DNA of 64,000 nucleotides from Belliella pelovolcani (GCF_900156785.1 NZ_FTOP01000015.1:1-64000); one strand, 5' to 3'. Counted from the stretch's first letter, positions 43,858 to 52,345 are shown. Numbers and translations are program-made. Notes: generated by a model not told the origin, from the sequence alone.

Positions 43858-45783
43858 TCATCTGATTTCAATCACTTTGAATTCTGTTCTTCTATTGACT
43901 TGATGCTCTTCTTCTGTCTGAGCATTTTGGATGATCAATTGTCGCTTACCATAGCCCTTAGCTACCAATCGGTCAGCCTCTATACCTTTTGATACGATGT
44001 ACTGGACAGCTGATTCCGCTCTTCGCTGAGACAGCGCATCATTATAAGCATCAGTAGCTCTAGCATCAGTATGAGAGCTCAACTCAATACGAATACTTGG
44101 ATTATCTTTCAGTATCTGCACCAACTTATCCAATTCTATCGCAGCATCTGGCCTGATATCCGCTTTATCCAAATCATAATAGATATTTTCAAGAACAATG
44201 GATTTCTCTAGAATCAAAGCATCAAGCACGATGGTCGTATCTAGGGTAATGTTTGTCACATCTTGTATCAACTCCTCCTGTCTTGGTGTCTTACCTCTGG
44301 TATCATAAGTGATACTCTTGGTGAAGAAACCTGACTTAGAAGCTATCAAAGAAAAAGTCTCGTCAGGAGCAAGCGTCAGTCTCACTCGACCATTTTGATT
44401 GGTGAAATCTCCCCCCGCCATTTTGTTGGTAGCATCGTATAATGCTACCCTTGTCTGTGGAAGAATTACTTCAGAACCATCTTCCTTTTTCTCTTTGGTA
44501 GTGACGTTTAAGAACACATTTACAATTTTTGGCTTAGGTGTTTTGTCTTCAAAAAAGTAAATATCATCATCTCCTGCTCCTCCTTCTCTGTTGGAGGTAA
44601 TAAATCCTTCTTGAGGGTATTTTGTAAAGAAAATACCAAAATCATCAGCTGAAGAATTGACATTCTCTCCTAAGTTTTTTATTTCATATCCTCCTCCTTC
44701 TTTTGGCTCTGCTACAAATAGATCCAATTTACCAAAACCAGGATGACCATCTGAGGCAAAGAAAATCTTACCATCAGGCATCACTCTTGGGAACATCTCA
44801 TTACCAGGTGTATTGATTTGAGGTCCGAGGTTGACCGCATTACCAAAGTCTCCATTTGCTAACTTGGTAGCTTTATAAAGATCCGTACCTCCTTGACCTC
44901 CAGGCCTATTGGAAGAGAAGTAAAGCGTATTACCATCTGGACTGAAAGCTGGTGTACTGTTCCACCAAAATTCATCTTCATTCACAGGCATCCAAATTGG
45001 TTGTGTAAAACCTCCACCTCTAAAATAGGAAGCAAACAAATGTACATCTGGCAAGTCCTTGTTTGAAGTAGAATTCCCTCTGGCATAAATAATGGTATTC
45101 CCATCTGGGCTAATGGCTATTGCACCTTGGTTGAGCCCTTCCTCATTTCTAAACTCAGGCAAGGCTTGAATATTCTGTACGTCTATTCTAGTACCCTCGG
45201 CTCTTGCTCTGAACATCTTGGTATAAGGTACACCAGTAGCTGGGTAGATTCCAGAAGCCTGTCTTGCACTAGTGAAATATATATAGCCTTCACTAAGAAT
45301 GGGGGCATAATCTGGACCAGGCGTATTCAGTAATGTATAATTCTGAAGTTCTAAGTAAGGCCAGTAATCTTTGATCTCTCCTACTTTTGACAATACAGCA
45401 AGCTCATGATTAACTAACCTTAGAAAATTGTCATCCAGCGTAAGGTCTTTAGCTTTTTCAAATGCTTCTTGGGCCTCTTCATTTTTGTTTTGAGCTTTAT
45501 AACTCTGCCCAAGTCTGTAATAGTTCTCAAATGTTGGGTCCTCTTCTACCAGCTTTTCATAATATACAGAGGAGCGCTCAACCCGATTCGAGAGCCTATA
45601 ACTTTCTGCCACATAAAAATTCGCTTCTTTATTGTCAGGATCCTTTTCCAATACTCTCGAAAAAGTACCGATAGCATATTGATATTCTCCTGACGAGAAT
45701 TGCTTTTGGCCTTTTTTCAACAAACTCGTGCAAGAACTGCCCAAGAGTGCGACTAAAAAGAATAAGAGGAGGCTTCGCTTCAT
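43858..45783 (-). CDS. PorE-like OmpA/TPR/propeller lipoprotein
   Basis: 641 residues in the domain order of PorE, a peptidoglycan-binding part of the type IX secretion and gliding machinery: lipoprotein signal (LLGSSCTS, Cys about 18), TPR repeats (about 25-130), a WD40-like propeller (FTSARQASGIYPATG, AISPDGNTIIYARG, AFSPDGNTLYFSSNRPGGQG, VMPDGKIFFASDGHPG), a carboxypeptidase-regulatory-like fold (about 420-500), and an OmpA C-terminal domain (YYDLDKADIRPDAAIELDKL, ELSSHTDARATDAYNDALSQ, GYGKRQLI). No other type IX gene is adjacent. It could instead be a general envelope anchor of the same architecture. Confidence 0.85.
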   Translation of the reverse strand: MKRSLLLFFLVALLGSSCTSLLKKGQKQFSSGEYQYAIGTFSRVLEKDPDNKEANFYVAESYRLSNRVERSSVYYEKLVEEDPTFENYYRLGQSYKAQNKNEEAQEAFEKAKDLTLDDNFLRLVNHELAVLSKVGEIKDYWPYLELQNYTLLNTPGPDYAPILSEGYIYFTSARQASGIYPATGVPYTKMFRARAEGTRIDVQNIQALPEFRNEEGLNQGAIAISPDGNTIIYARGNSTSNKDLPDVHLFASYFRGGGFTQPIWMPVNEDEFWWNSTPAFSPDGNTLYFSSNRPGGQGGTDLYKATKLANGDFGNAVNLGPQINTPGNEMFPRVMPDGKIFFASDGHPGFGKLDLFVAEPKEGGGYEIKNLGENVNSSADDFGIFFTKYPQEGFITSNREGGAGDDDIYFFEDKTPKPKIVNVFLNVTTKEKKEDGSEVILPQTRVALYDATNKMAGGDFTNQNGRVRLTLAPDETFSLIASKSGFFTKSITYDTRGKTPRQEELIQDVTNITLDTTIVLDALILEKSIVLENIYYDLDKADIRPDAAIELDKLVQILKDNPSIRIELSSHTDARATDAYNDALSQRRAESAVQYIVSKGIEADRLVAKGYGKRQLIIQNAQTEEEHQVNRRTEFKVIEIR

Positions 45784-45840
45784 TGCAATGTCAATCGGAT
45801 AAATATTTCGTTTTCGATAAATTTAGGATAATAATAATAA

Positions 45841-46332
45841 TTAATTTTCAAAGTATTTGTTTAGCCAGCTTTCTTTAGCAGGAATTAACCATTTATTCCC
45901 CAAATCTGCTTTTTCCTTTACAAGTGGGTTGAGAACAATTGTTTCAGACTGCAAGGCTCCTGACTGAATATTGCTTTTGATCCCAAAGACGGAATTTATC
46001 CTAAGATTGTCCTCAGATTCCAAAAATCCAACTTTCCCCTGATCCAGAAGATTCACACCAAACTTTTCTTCAATTTCCCTCAGCGTTCTTACTGAGCTAT
46101 CGATAGAGCAACCACTAGCTCCAAGCTGACTTTCATCTACGGAAAGGATGATTACCTGATCAAATTTAATGGTAAAAGATGTGGGCATCAGCGCACCATG
46201 GGTATTCCACTGTTCACAAAAAGTAGCAAGTCTATCTTTAACCCAAACCAACTCCTCTTGCTTAAATTTCCTATCAGCTTGATATACCCATATGCGTGCG
46301 TGAGCAGGCATGCTTTCAAATTCCAAATACAT
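45841..46332 (-). CDS. Conserved Bacteroidota protein of unknown function
   Basis: 163 residues without signal peptide or membrane segment. Recognisable conserved-looking stretches are SMPAHARIWVYQADR near the N-terminus, FCEQWNTHGALMPTSFTIKF, and VDESQLGASGCSIDSSVRTL around the middle. Similar proteins are widespread in the phylum and have been labelled ABC transporter ATPase, but no Walker motifs are present. Start ATG 46332 or the internal Met eight codons later (SMPAHAR). Function unknown. Confidence 0.75.
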   Translation of the reverse strand: MYLEFESMPAHARIWVYQADRKFKQEELVWVKDRLATFCEQWNTHGALMPTSFTIKFDQVIILSVDESQLGASGCSIDSSVRTLREIEEKFGVNLLDQGKVGFLESEDNLRINSVFGIKSNIQSGALQSETIVLNPLVKEKADLGNKWLIPAKESWLNKYFEN

Positions 46333-46457
46333 ATATAGCCTATTTTATTATTCTTCAAAATAAGGAGTTTCAACTTGTTTTAGTTCTTTTTCTTAACGGA
46401 GAAATAAACATAAAGGGTATAATTCTCCAAGCTAATAATTCAACCAAATTCCAGACA

Positions 46458-47813
46458 TTAAAACCTCCCTTCTATAAACCATCCGATATATTCATTCAAT
46501 TTTGTCCCGAGGAAATAAGGCAAGTTCAAAAGTCTGTATGGTTTCCCGTCAGGCGTAACAGCATTTTCAACACTCAATGTTCCTCCGTAAACCCTTACCC
46601 CGAATGAATGATTAGAAGCATCGATAAATTGATGCAATGATCTTAAAGAGCCTGTTGGACCGGATTTGATTTCAATTGGTATCAACATGTCCTGATAGCT
46701 AATGACCAAATCTACTTCTGCGCTCGATTGCCTTTTCTCTCTTACCCAAAAATTGGGTTTGTGCTCAGTCTTGACCTGAACAGAAAGTAGCTCTTGGGTC
46801 ACCAAATGTGGAATCAATGCTCCTTTGTAAGCATTGCTCAAATCATCCATTTTCAAAAGCTGCCCTTGGATCCCCAAGGAGTAATTTACCAATCCAGAAT
46901 CTAGAAACTGTAATCTCGGAGATTTTTTCAAATCCGCCTGAATTGGTGGCTCTAGTACAGTAGTGGGGTATACCAGCCTGATTACCTTGGCATCATCCAA
47001 TATTCTAAAACACTCACCTACTTCTCTAGATCTATAATTAGAATTCCCAAATCCCTGAAACTTCACCCTCTTGTCCAACTCCAAAGGAGCGGAATTCATG
47101 ATGTGCTTGATAATCTTTCTCTCTGTTTCGATGGCAGTATATTTTTCAATATCATTTTTATAAGTACCCCAAATACTTTCGTAAACTGTCGTCAGGTCAG
47201 ACAAATTATTCTTGTCCAAATCTCTCTTTATGACCTCAGGCATTCCTCCTACTATAGCATAGCGATGAAATAAATCCATCAGAACTTTATGAGCCACTGG
47301 CTTGATAGGCATTGAATTAAACTGCTCTAAAGCCATTTTATGATTCAAAGCTTCCAAATATTCCTCAAAATTCATTGGATGCAAATACAGAAACTGAACC
47401 CTTCCAACTGGGAAACTGGACACTTTCTTCATGGCAAACTCTAGCAAAGAGCCAGCTGCGATAACATGAAGTTGTGGTAATTCTTCATAAAAGTAGCGCA
47501 AAAGCTTGATCGCCTTGGGCGACTCTTGAATTGCATCCAAAAACAAAAGTGTATCCTGAAGGTCATCTATCCTCAAGTTATGTGTCAAAAATACAGCCTC
47601 CACAATGCTTTGAACATCATCAAAATCTTCAAAGAATGACTTATCTGCCCTTTTCTCCAAATTCAAAGAAACAGCATACTTATACAATTTTGAAAAATCC
47701 TGGATTAATGTAGTCTTCCCTACTTGCCGAGCTCCTCTGACAATCAATGGCTTTCGCTCCACAGAATTCTTCCATTCCTCTAAATAATTGAAAACCTGTC
47801 TTTTAAATACCAT
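46458..47813 (-). CDS. Orphan AAA ATPase with DUF4143 domain
   Basis: 451 residues. Walker A is RGARQVGKTTLIQDFSK (about residue 32), Walker B LLFLDAIQESPKA and sensor LHVIAAGSLLEF, then GRVQFLYLHPMNFEEYL, diagnostic for the AAA_14/DUF4143 group. The C-terminal end has RQSSAEVDLVISYQDMLIPI and EIKSGPTG, the E-x(n)-D-L...E-I-K pattern of a PD-(D/E)xK-like fold. ATG 47813 is preferred over a TTG that lies within the first upstream repeat. In Walker B the usual D-E pair reads D-A (FLDAIQ), so ATP hydrolysis may be reduced. Four 33-bp-spaced repeats begin 13 bases upstream. Confidence 0.85.
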   Translation of the reverse strand: MVFKRQVFNYLEEWKNSVERKPLIVRGARQVGKTTLIQDFSKLYKYAVSLNLEKRADKSFFEDFDDVQSIVEAVFLTHNLRIDDLQDTLLFLDAIQESPKAIKLLRYFYEELPQLHVIAAGSLLEFAMKKVSSFPVGRVQFLYLHPMNFEEYLEALNHKMALEQFNSMPIKPVAHKVLMDLFHRYAIVGGMPEVIKRDLDKNNLSDLTTVYESIWGTYKNDIEKYTAIETERKIIKHIMNSAPLELDKRVKFQGFGNSNYRSREVGECFRILDDAKVIRLVYPTTVLEPPIQADLKKSPRLQFLDSGLVNYSLGIQGQLLKMDDLSNAYKGALIPHLVTQELLSVQVKTEHKPNFWVREKRQSSAEVDLVISYQDMLIPIEIKSGPTGSLRSLHQFIDASNHSFGVRVYGGTLSVENAVTPDGKPYRLLNLPYFLGTKLNEYIGWFIEGRF

Positions 47814-47825
47814 ATCCAAACTATC

Positions 47826-47945
47826 TTGTAACAAAGTAAAGGCATTTATTTGAATTTATTGTAACAAAGTAAAGGTAATTACCCAGATTTTTGTAACAAA
47901 GTAAAGGCAATTTTAAGAGAATCTTGTAACAATGTCAGGGCAATT
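47826..47945. repeat. Four phased direct repeats upstream of the DUF4143 ATPase
   Basis: The unit TTGTAACAAAGTAAAGGC starts at 47826, 47859 and 47891; a diverged copy (TTGTAACAATGTCAGGGC) starts at 47924. Spacing is 33, 32 and 33 bases, close to three helical turns, with unrelated AT-rich spacers of about 11-14 bases. Each unit is usually followed by AATT or ATTT. The array begins 13 bases upstream of the ATPase ATG, so bound protein would cover the promoter. No other gene uses it. Confidence 0.85.
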
Positions 47946-47989
47946 GGGGGTTTTGAATCCTATTTTTTAAAATAAATGCTAATTAAAAA

Positions 47990-48018
47990 ACCTGCCAGGT
48001 TATGAAAACCTGGCAGGT
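47990..48018. repeat. Palindromic intergenic element
   Basis: A perfect 12-bp inverted repeat ACCTGCCAGGTT/AACCTGGCAGGT around loop ATGAA. It may be a dispersed palindromic element or a terminator for the ATPase-side or HdrB-side transcription, but no T run follows in either direction. Confidence 0.6.
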
Positions 48019-48206
48019 CTTACGCAATCAAAAATAATACGCCCCTTTTATCTCATTTACCGATTAAAACTGCCGTGAAGGATCATCGTTCACATCCTCA
48101 GCCAATATCGACATGTATCCAAATATCCATAAATATCATTCCATCCTGTATCGATAATGGACTAAATGACAGAGTTCATCGGAAAGCTTTAACAATACCA
48201 ATCCAC
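48019..48206. other. Intergenic stretch without a supported gene
   Basis: About 190 bases between the palindrome and the HdrB-like gene. On the minus strand a short frame ending IFGYMSILAEDVNDDPSRQF then TAA (about 48065) looks protein-like but has no proper start; it may be a worn gene end. Nothing else seen. Confidence 0.3.
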
Positions 48207-48998
48207 TTATATCCCCATATCCTTAGCAATCATCTCTGCTAAGTCATAGACTTTGACATCATGCTCTCGGTCCTTGTTTTTGACACCGTCCGTCATCATG
48301 GTCAAGCAAAATGGGCAACCTACAGCTATGGCAGAAGCTCCTGTGGAAAGCGCCTCTTCAGTTCGCTCTATATTGATATCCTTCTTCCCTTCTTCAGGTT
48401 CTTTGAACATCTGTGCACCACCTGCTCCACAGCAAAGACCTTTGGTTCGACAACGCTTCATTTCTACCAGTTCCACGTCTAAAGCCTTGATTACTTCTCT
48501 CGGCGCTTCATAAACATCATTTGCACGACCAAGGTAACAGGAATCATGGAAGGTAATTTTCTTTCCTTTGAACTCTCCGCCACCCTTGAGCGCTACTTTA
48601 CCTTCATTGATCAGTTGCTGTAGAAATTGAGAATGATGAATCACTTCATAATCACCACCTAGCGCTGGATATTCATTCTTGATGGTATTGAAGCAATGTG
48701 GACAGGCTGTGACTACCTTCTTGACATTGTAGCCATTCATCACCTGAATATTGGCCACAGCTTGCATTTGAAACAAAAACTCATTCCCAGCTCTTCTAGC
48801 AGGATCACCTGTGCAAGCTTCCTCTGGTCCCAGTACGGCGAAACTCACACCTACTTTGTTCAATATTTTCACAAAAGCCTGTGTTACGGCTCTGTATCGA
48901 TCATCAAAAGAACCGGCACAACCCACCCAAAAAAGTATTTCTGGGCTTTCACCGGAAGCGGCCATCTCTGCCATGGTTGGAACTTTATATGTTGACAT
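48207..48998 (-). CDS. Heterodisulfide-reductase-B-like (Fe-S) protein with two CCG domains
   Basis: 263 residues with two cysteine-rich CCG units. The first has WVGCAGSFDDRY, EEACTGDPARRAGNE and VVTACPHCFNTIKNEYP; the second has FHDSCYLGRANDVYEAPRE, RCRTKGLCCGAGGAQMF and VGCPFCLTMM. Such units bind iron-sulfur clusters at CCG motifs in HdrB, GlcF and LldE. No signal peptide or membrane part. The gene follows the membrane partner at 49111-50445 in the same direction, so the pair likely forms a membrane-attached electron-transfer complex; electron donor and acceptor are unknown. Confidence 0.88.
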   Translation of the reverse strand: MSTYKVPTMAEMAASGESPEILFWVGCAGSFDDRYRAVTQAFVKILNKVGVSFAVLGPEEACTGDPARRAGNEFLFQMQAVANIQVMNGYNVKKVVTACPHCFNTIKNEYPALGGDYEVIHHSQFLQQLINEGKVALKGGGEFKGKKITFHDSCYLGRANDVYEAPREVIKALDVELVEMKRCRTKGLCCGAGGAQMFKEPEEGKKDINIERTEEALSTGASAIAVGCPFCLTMMTDGVKNKDREHDVKVYDLAEMIAKDMGI

Positions 48999-49004
48999 TG
49001 TTTG

Positions 49005-49110
49005 GATTTTAGATTGTAGATTTAAGATTGTAGATTTTTAGGAGCTCTCCCATTTTGAATCATACGTCTTTTCTCTTGCTTCTTGTTTCTTGTTTCTTGA
49101 TTCTTGCTTC
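49005..49110. repeat. Low-complexity dispersed repeat
   Basis: Two tract types occur: GATTTTAGATTGTAGATTTA-like 7-13 base units, and CTTGCTTCTTGTTTCTTG-like 7-base units (TTCTTGT/TTCTTGC). They lie between two co-directional genes that would otherwise be an operon, and match tracts at 17693-17753 and 52287-52345. Confidence 0.6.
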
Positions 49111-50445
49111 TTATTTCGTTTCTTCATTTTTCAGCTGATCTGCCCAGTTGAATCTATCTGTAGGAGCAAATTTCCAAGGAGAAAAGGAGGTCTCCATATT
49201 CTGGAACATCGCATTCCATTGTGCTGGTGTGCCAGACTCCTCCATGGCTACGTATCTTCTCATTTGAAGAATGATAGAGAGCGGATCTATATTTACAGGA
49301 CAAGCTTCTACGCAAGCATTGCAGGAAGTACAAGCGTTGATTTCTTCTTTGGTGATATAATCTCCTAGGAGAGACTTTCCGTCCTCTAAGCCTGGACCAC
49401 CAAGATCAATGCTCTTTCCTACTTCCTCGGCACGATCTCTCACATCCATCATGATTTTTCTTGGAGAAAGTTTTTTGCCTGTCAAGTTTGCAGGACATTC
49501 TGAGGTACACCTGCCACATTCGGTACAGCTGTAGGCATTCATAATATTGACCCAGCTCAGGTCATTCACGTCTTTTGCACCAAAGCGACCTATTTCTGCT
49601 GGAGTTTCATCCCCCCCTTCTACCGGCATACCTAGCATCATATTGACTTCCTTGGTTACCTCTGGCATATTTTGGATCTCACCTTTTGGCTTCAGGTTAG
49701 AATACCAAGTATTAGGGAATGCTAAGAAAATATGCAAATGCTTAGAATAAGTCACATAAATAGCAAAAGCCAAAATACCTACGATATGAAACCACCAAGC
49801 AAAGCGCTCCACAGCTACCAATGTCCCATCTCCCATGTTCAAAAATAATGGTTGAATCATATCGCTAAAGAAAAGCCCATTCAGTAAGGTATAGCCCTCT
49901 ACTCCTCTTGTTGCTAAAATTTGATCTGTGGCATTCATGGTCAGAATGGCAAACATCAAAATGATCTCAATGACCAAAATCAAATTGGCATCCATCGCTG
50001 GCCATCCTTTCATCTCCGGTTTATTGAATCGCTCCACCTTCATCACATTTCTCCTAATCAAAAATGCAACACAGGATACCAGCACTGCAATCGCTAAGAA
50101 CTCGAAAATATTCATCGCCACACCATAAAAGCTTCCTAAGAAAGGTGCGAATATCCTATGACTTCCCGTGATTCCATCAATGATGAACTCTAAAACTTCC
50201 AAGTTGATGATGACAAATGCAACGTAAATCAGCAAATGCAAAAATGCTGGAATGATACGCTTAAACATTTTCTTTTGTCCCAATGCTACCAATAGCATGG
50301 TCTTCCATCGCTCTTCTGGTTGATCATTTCTAGTCTCACCCTTGCCCAGCATAATGTTCCTTTTGAGGAAACTGACTCTTTTATATAAAAAGAAGCCTGC
50401 AAGAGCAAAAATCAAGAGAAAAGCTATCTGAGGTAAAATGCTCAT
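49111..50445 (-). CDS. Membrane (Fe-S) protein with nitrate-reductase-gamma-like part and two 4Fe-4S clusters
   Basis: 444 residues. Five or six membrane segments fill the first 250 residues (IAFLLIFALAGFFLYKRV, FLHLLIYVAFVIINLEVL, FLAIAVLVSCVAFLIRR, LILVIEIILMFAILTMN, HIVGILAFAIYVTYSK), with His residues suitable for heme b. Then two 4Fe-4S motifs: YSCTECGRCTSECPANLTG (about 312) and NACTSCNACVEACPVNIDPL (about 382). This is the HdrC/HmcE-like layout. With the CCG protein downstream it resembles HdrE/DsrMK-type quinol-linked complexes; the physiological partner is unknown. Confidence 0.88.
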   Translation of the reverse strand: MSILPQIAFLLIFALAGFFLYKRVSFLKRNIMLGKGETRNDQPEERWKTMLLVALGQKKMFKRIIPAFLHLLIYVAFVIINLEVLEFIIDGITGSHRIFAPFLGSFYGVAMNIFEFLAIAVLVSCVAFLIRRNVMKVERFNKPEMKGWPAMDANLILVIEIILMFAILTMNATDQILATRGVEGYTLLNGLFFSDMIQPLFLNMGDGTLVAVERFAWWFHIVGILAFAIYVTYSKHLHIFLAFPNTWYSNLKPKGEIQNMPEVTKEVNMMLGMPVEGGDETPAEIGRFGAKDVNDLSWVNIMNAYSCTECGRCTSECPANLTGKKLSPRKIMMDVRDRAEEVGKSIDLGGPGLEDGKSLLGDYITKEEINACTSCNACVEACPVNIDPLSIILQMRRYVAMEESGTPAQWNAMFQNMETSFSPWKFAPTDRFNWADQLKNEETK

Positions 50446-50501
50446 ATTGATTTAATTAGTGTTTTTTGGTTGAATTTACTACAATTTTTTTATTCGAATC
50501 A

Positions 50502-50532
50502 TTTGCAAGAATAGAACAAATATCTACCTTTG
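50502..50532 (+). promoter_or_regulatory. Promoter of tRNA-Phe
   Basis: TTTG (50502-50505), 19 bases, TACCTTTG (50525-50532): a full match to the Bacteroidota housekeeping promoter, ending 21 bases before the tRNA. Confidence 0.8.
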
Positions 50533-50553
50533 CATCACTTTAAACAACACGAT

Positions 50554-50626
50554 GGTGATGTAGCTCAGTTGGTAGAGCATCGGACTGAAAATCCGTGAGT
50601 CGGTGGTTCGAATCCACTCATCACCA
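50554..50626 (+). tRNA. tRNA-Phe (GAA)
   Basis: 73 nt fold fully: acceptor GGTGATG/CATCACC, D arm GCTC/GAGC, anticodon arm TCGGA-CTGAAAA-TCCGT with anticodon GAA, five-base variable loop, T arm GGTGG-TTCGAAT-CCACT, discriminator A. The CCA end is not encoded. Confidence 0.97.
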
Positions 50627-50627
50627 C

Positions 50628-50656
50628 AAGTCCCGATAATTTCGGGACTTTTTTTA
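50628..50656 (+). terminator. Terminator of tRNA-Phe
   Basis: AAGTCCCGA pairs with TCGGGACTT around TAATT, followed by T7. The TCCCGA-TCGGGA arms resemble the palindromes near the tRNA-Ala locus. Confidence 0.9.
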
Positions 50657-50837
50657 TGCCCTTTTCATTCGTATTTACTTTGTTATTTGGGTTTAGCATT
50701 ACTTACTTTTTAACCCATGCAAAATAATAAATAGTAGGCATGCATACTATTTTTCTTTATAATTTAAATTGAATCTAATTTGAGATTTTTTTTCAAATTG
50801 CTGTAACATTTCCAAATCTCATGCATCACCTACTCGA

Positions 50838-51347
50838 ATGAAGTCATTTTTTGAAGCACATATCTGGTCACTGAAAAGCAAGCTTTATCGCATGGCCTAC
50901 CTCTGGGTCAAGGACAAAGAGGTGGCTAATGATGTCTTACAGCAGGTTTTTGAGAAGGCTTGGATAAAAAAGAATGAACTTCAAAAAATGGAAAATCCTA
51001 CTGGCTGGATGGTAAGAAGTTTGAAAAATGAAACACTGCAGCATTTTCGAGCAAACAAAAAGCTAGAACCTCTAGGAGACCAAGAGATTGAAGAGGAAGC
51101 TATACCTCAAGATGAGGAGACATCAGAAAAATTAAAGCTTGTATTTAAATTCCTTGAGAAACTACCCGAAAAACAAAGAGAGGTATTTCAACTACGGGAA
51201 GTAGAAGGATTGACTTACGAAGAAATCGCAGCATACCTTGAAGTAAATCTGGATCAAGTCAAAGTCAACCTTCATCGTGCCAGAAAATCATTGAGAGATT
51301 ACTTAAGCAATCAAAATGAAAGCAGATATAGAAATTCTATTAGATAA
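50838..51347 (+). CDS. ECF-type RNA polymerase sigma factor
   Basis: 169 residues with region 2 (YRMAYLWVKDKEVANDVLQQ, then FEKAWIKKNEL) and region 4 (LPEKQREVFQLREVEGLTYE, EIAAYLEVNLDQVKVNLHRA). There is no sigma 1.1 or region 3, as usual for the ECF group. The anti-sigma-like gene overlaps its last 32 bases, so both are made together. The operon continues with two DUF4252 genes. It probably responds to an envelope signal and activates its own operon. Confidence 0.92.
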   Translation: MKSFFEAHIWSLKSKLYRMAYLWVKDKEVANDVLQQVFEKAWIKKNELQKMENPTGWMVRSLKNETLQHFRANKKLEPLGDQEIEEEAIPQDEETSEKLKLVFKFLEKLPEKQREVFQLREVEGLTYEEIAAYLEVNLDQVKVNLHRARKSLRDYLSNQNESRYRNSIR

Positions 51348-51741
51348 GTATTGGGAAGGGAAGACATCGCTGGAGGAGGAGAAAATGCTAAGACAACTCC
51401 TTATGAAAGCAGAAGGGTTTGAATCAGAAAAAGCTTTTTTTCAAGGTATCGAAGAAATCGCAACACTTGAAGAAGTACCTTTTACTATTCAGAGAAAAAA
51501 TCCTTGGATTACAAATTGGATGCGTATTGCAGCCGGCATCATGCTATTCCTTGCTTCGGGAATTGTATTGAATCAATACCTACACCAACGTGCAGAAAAA
51601 AAGGCCTACCAAGAAGTCATGCAGGCCTTTGCTTTGATCAATTCAAATCTTGAAAAAGGAACTAACAGCATGTATGTGATGCAAGAATTCAAACACTTGA
51701 GTACCCCACAACAATTATTCGAGACAAAAGAAGAAAAATGA
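51316..51741 (+). CDS. Likely anti-sigma factor, single-pass membrane protein
   Basis: 141 residues. The N-terminal half (DIEILLDKYWEGKTSLEEEK, LRQLLMKAEGF) resembles the cytoplasmic sigma-binding part of Bacteroidota anti-sigma factors. A membrane segment WMRIAAGIMLFLASGIVLNQ lies at about 74-93, and a short periplasmic tail follows. It overlaps the sigma gene by 32 bases and the next gene by 4 bases (ATGA). Role is inferred from position and topology. Confidence 0.75.
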   Translation: MKADIEILLDKYWEGKTSLEEEKMLRQLLMKAEGFESEKAFFQGIEEIATLEEVPFTIQRKNPWITNWMRIAAGIMLFLASGIVLNQYLHQRAEKKAYQEVMQAFALINSNLEKGTNSMYVMQEFKHLSTPQQLFETKEEK

Positions 51742-52271
51742 ACATGATAAAAAGAACTTTATTAATGCTGTTTTTACTCCTGATCGTCTCAGGAGTACAG
51801 GCACAAGACGATGCGATTATCAAGTTTTTTTCCAAGTACATGGATGATGATCGATTCTCTAGGGTCTACATCAGCCCCAAGATGATGCAGATGGCAGGTG
51901 GATTTCTCAAATCCAATGAAGTGAAGTCGGACAAAGAAGCTGCAGACCTAGGCGAGCTAATCGCTAAAATCAGAGGCATCAGAATCCTCACTGCTGACAA
52001 AGTAAATGGAAAGCCACTCTACAATGAAGCCATGTCCACCTTGACCAAAAACAAGTACGAGGAACTCATGGATGTGCAAGACAAAGATTCGAGTGTGAAA
52101 TTCATGGTCAGAGAAGAAGGAGGGCGTGTCCGTGAGCTTTTAATGATCACTGGCTCCAAGGACAATTTCACACTGCTCAGCATGCTGGGAAACTTCACCT
52201 ATCAAGACCTAAATATTCTTGCCGATAAAACGAATATTCCAGGGATGGAAAATTATAAGGGAGGGAAGTAA
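51738..52271 (+). CDS. DUF4252 protein, exported
   Basis: 177 residues with a signal peptide ending at VQAQDD. The DUF4252 features are FFSKYMDDDRFSRVYISPKM near the start, ELIAKIRGIRILTADK in the middle and VREEGGRVRELLMITG. The family is found in Bacteroidota operons with ECF sigma/anti-sigma genes, and its function is unknown. The start overlaps the anti-sigma stop (ATGA), so translation is coupled. Confidence 0.85.
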   Translation: MNMIKRTLLMLFLLLIVSGVQAQDDAIIKFFSKYMDDDRFSRVYISPKMMQMAGGFLKSNEVKSDKEAADLGELIAKIRGIRILTADKVNGKPLYNEAMSTLTKNKYEELMDVQDKDSSVKFMVREEGGRVRELLMITGSKDNFTLLSMLGNFTYQDLNILADKTNIPGMENYKGGK

Positions 52272-52286
52272 AGGATGAAGGTGGAA

Positions 52287-52345
52287 GTGTGAAGGACGAA
52301 AAAAAGACACGAGAAGCAAGAAGCAAGAGACAAGGAGCTTATTGA
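52287..52345. repeat. Low-complexity GAAGCAAGA-type repeat
   Basis: A purine tract with AGAAGCAAGAAGCAAGAGACAA is the reverse complement of the CTTGCTTCT-type tracts at 17693 and 49075. It separates the two halves of the DUF4252 operon. Confidence 0.5.

Noticed and set aside
47826-47945. CRISPR array
   Set aside because: Only four repeat units, spacers of 11-14 bases, last unit diverged and no cas genes. Helically phased operator-like repeats fit better.
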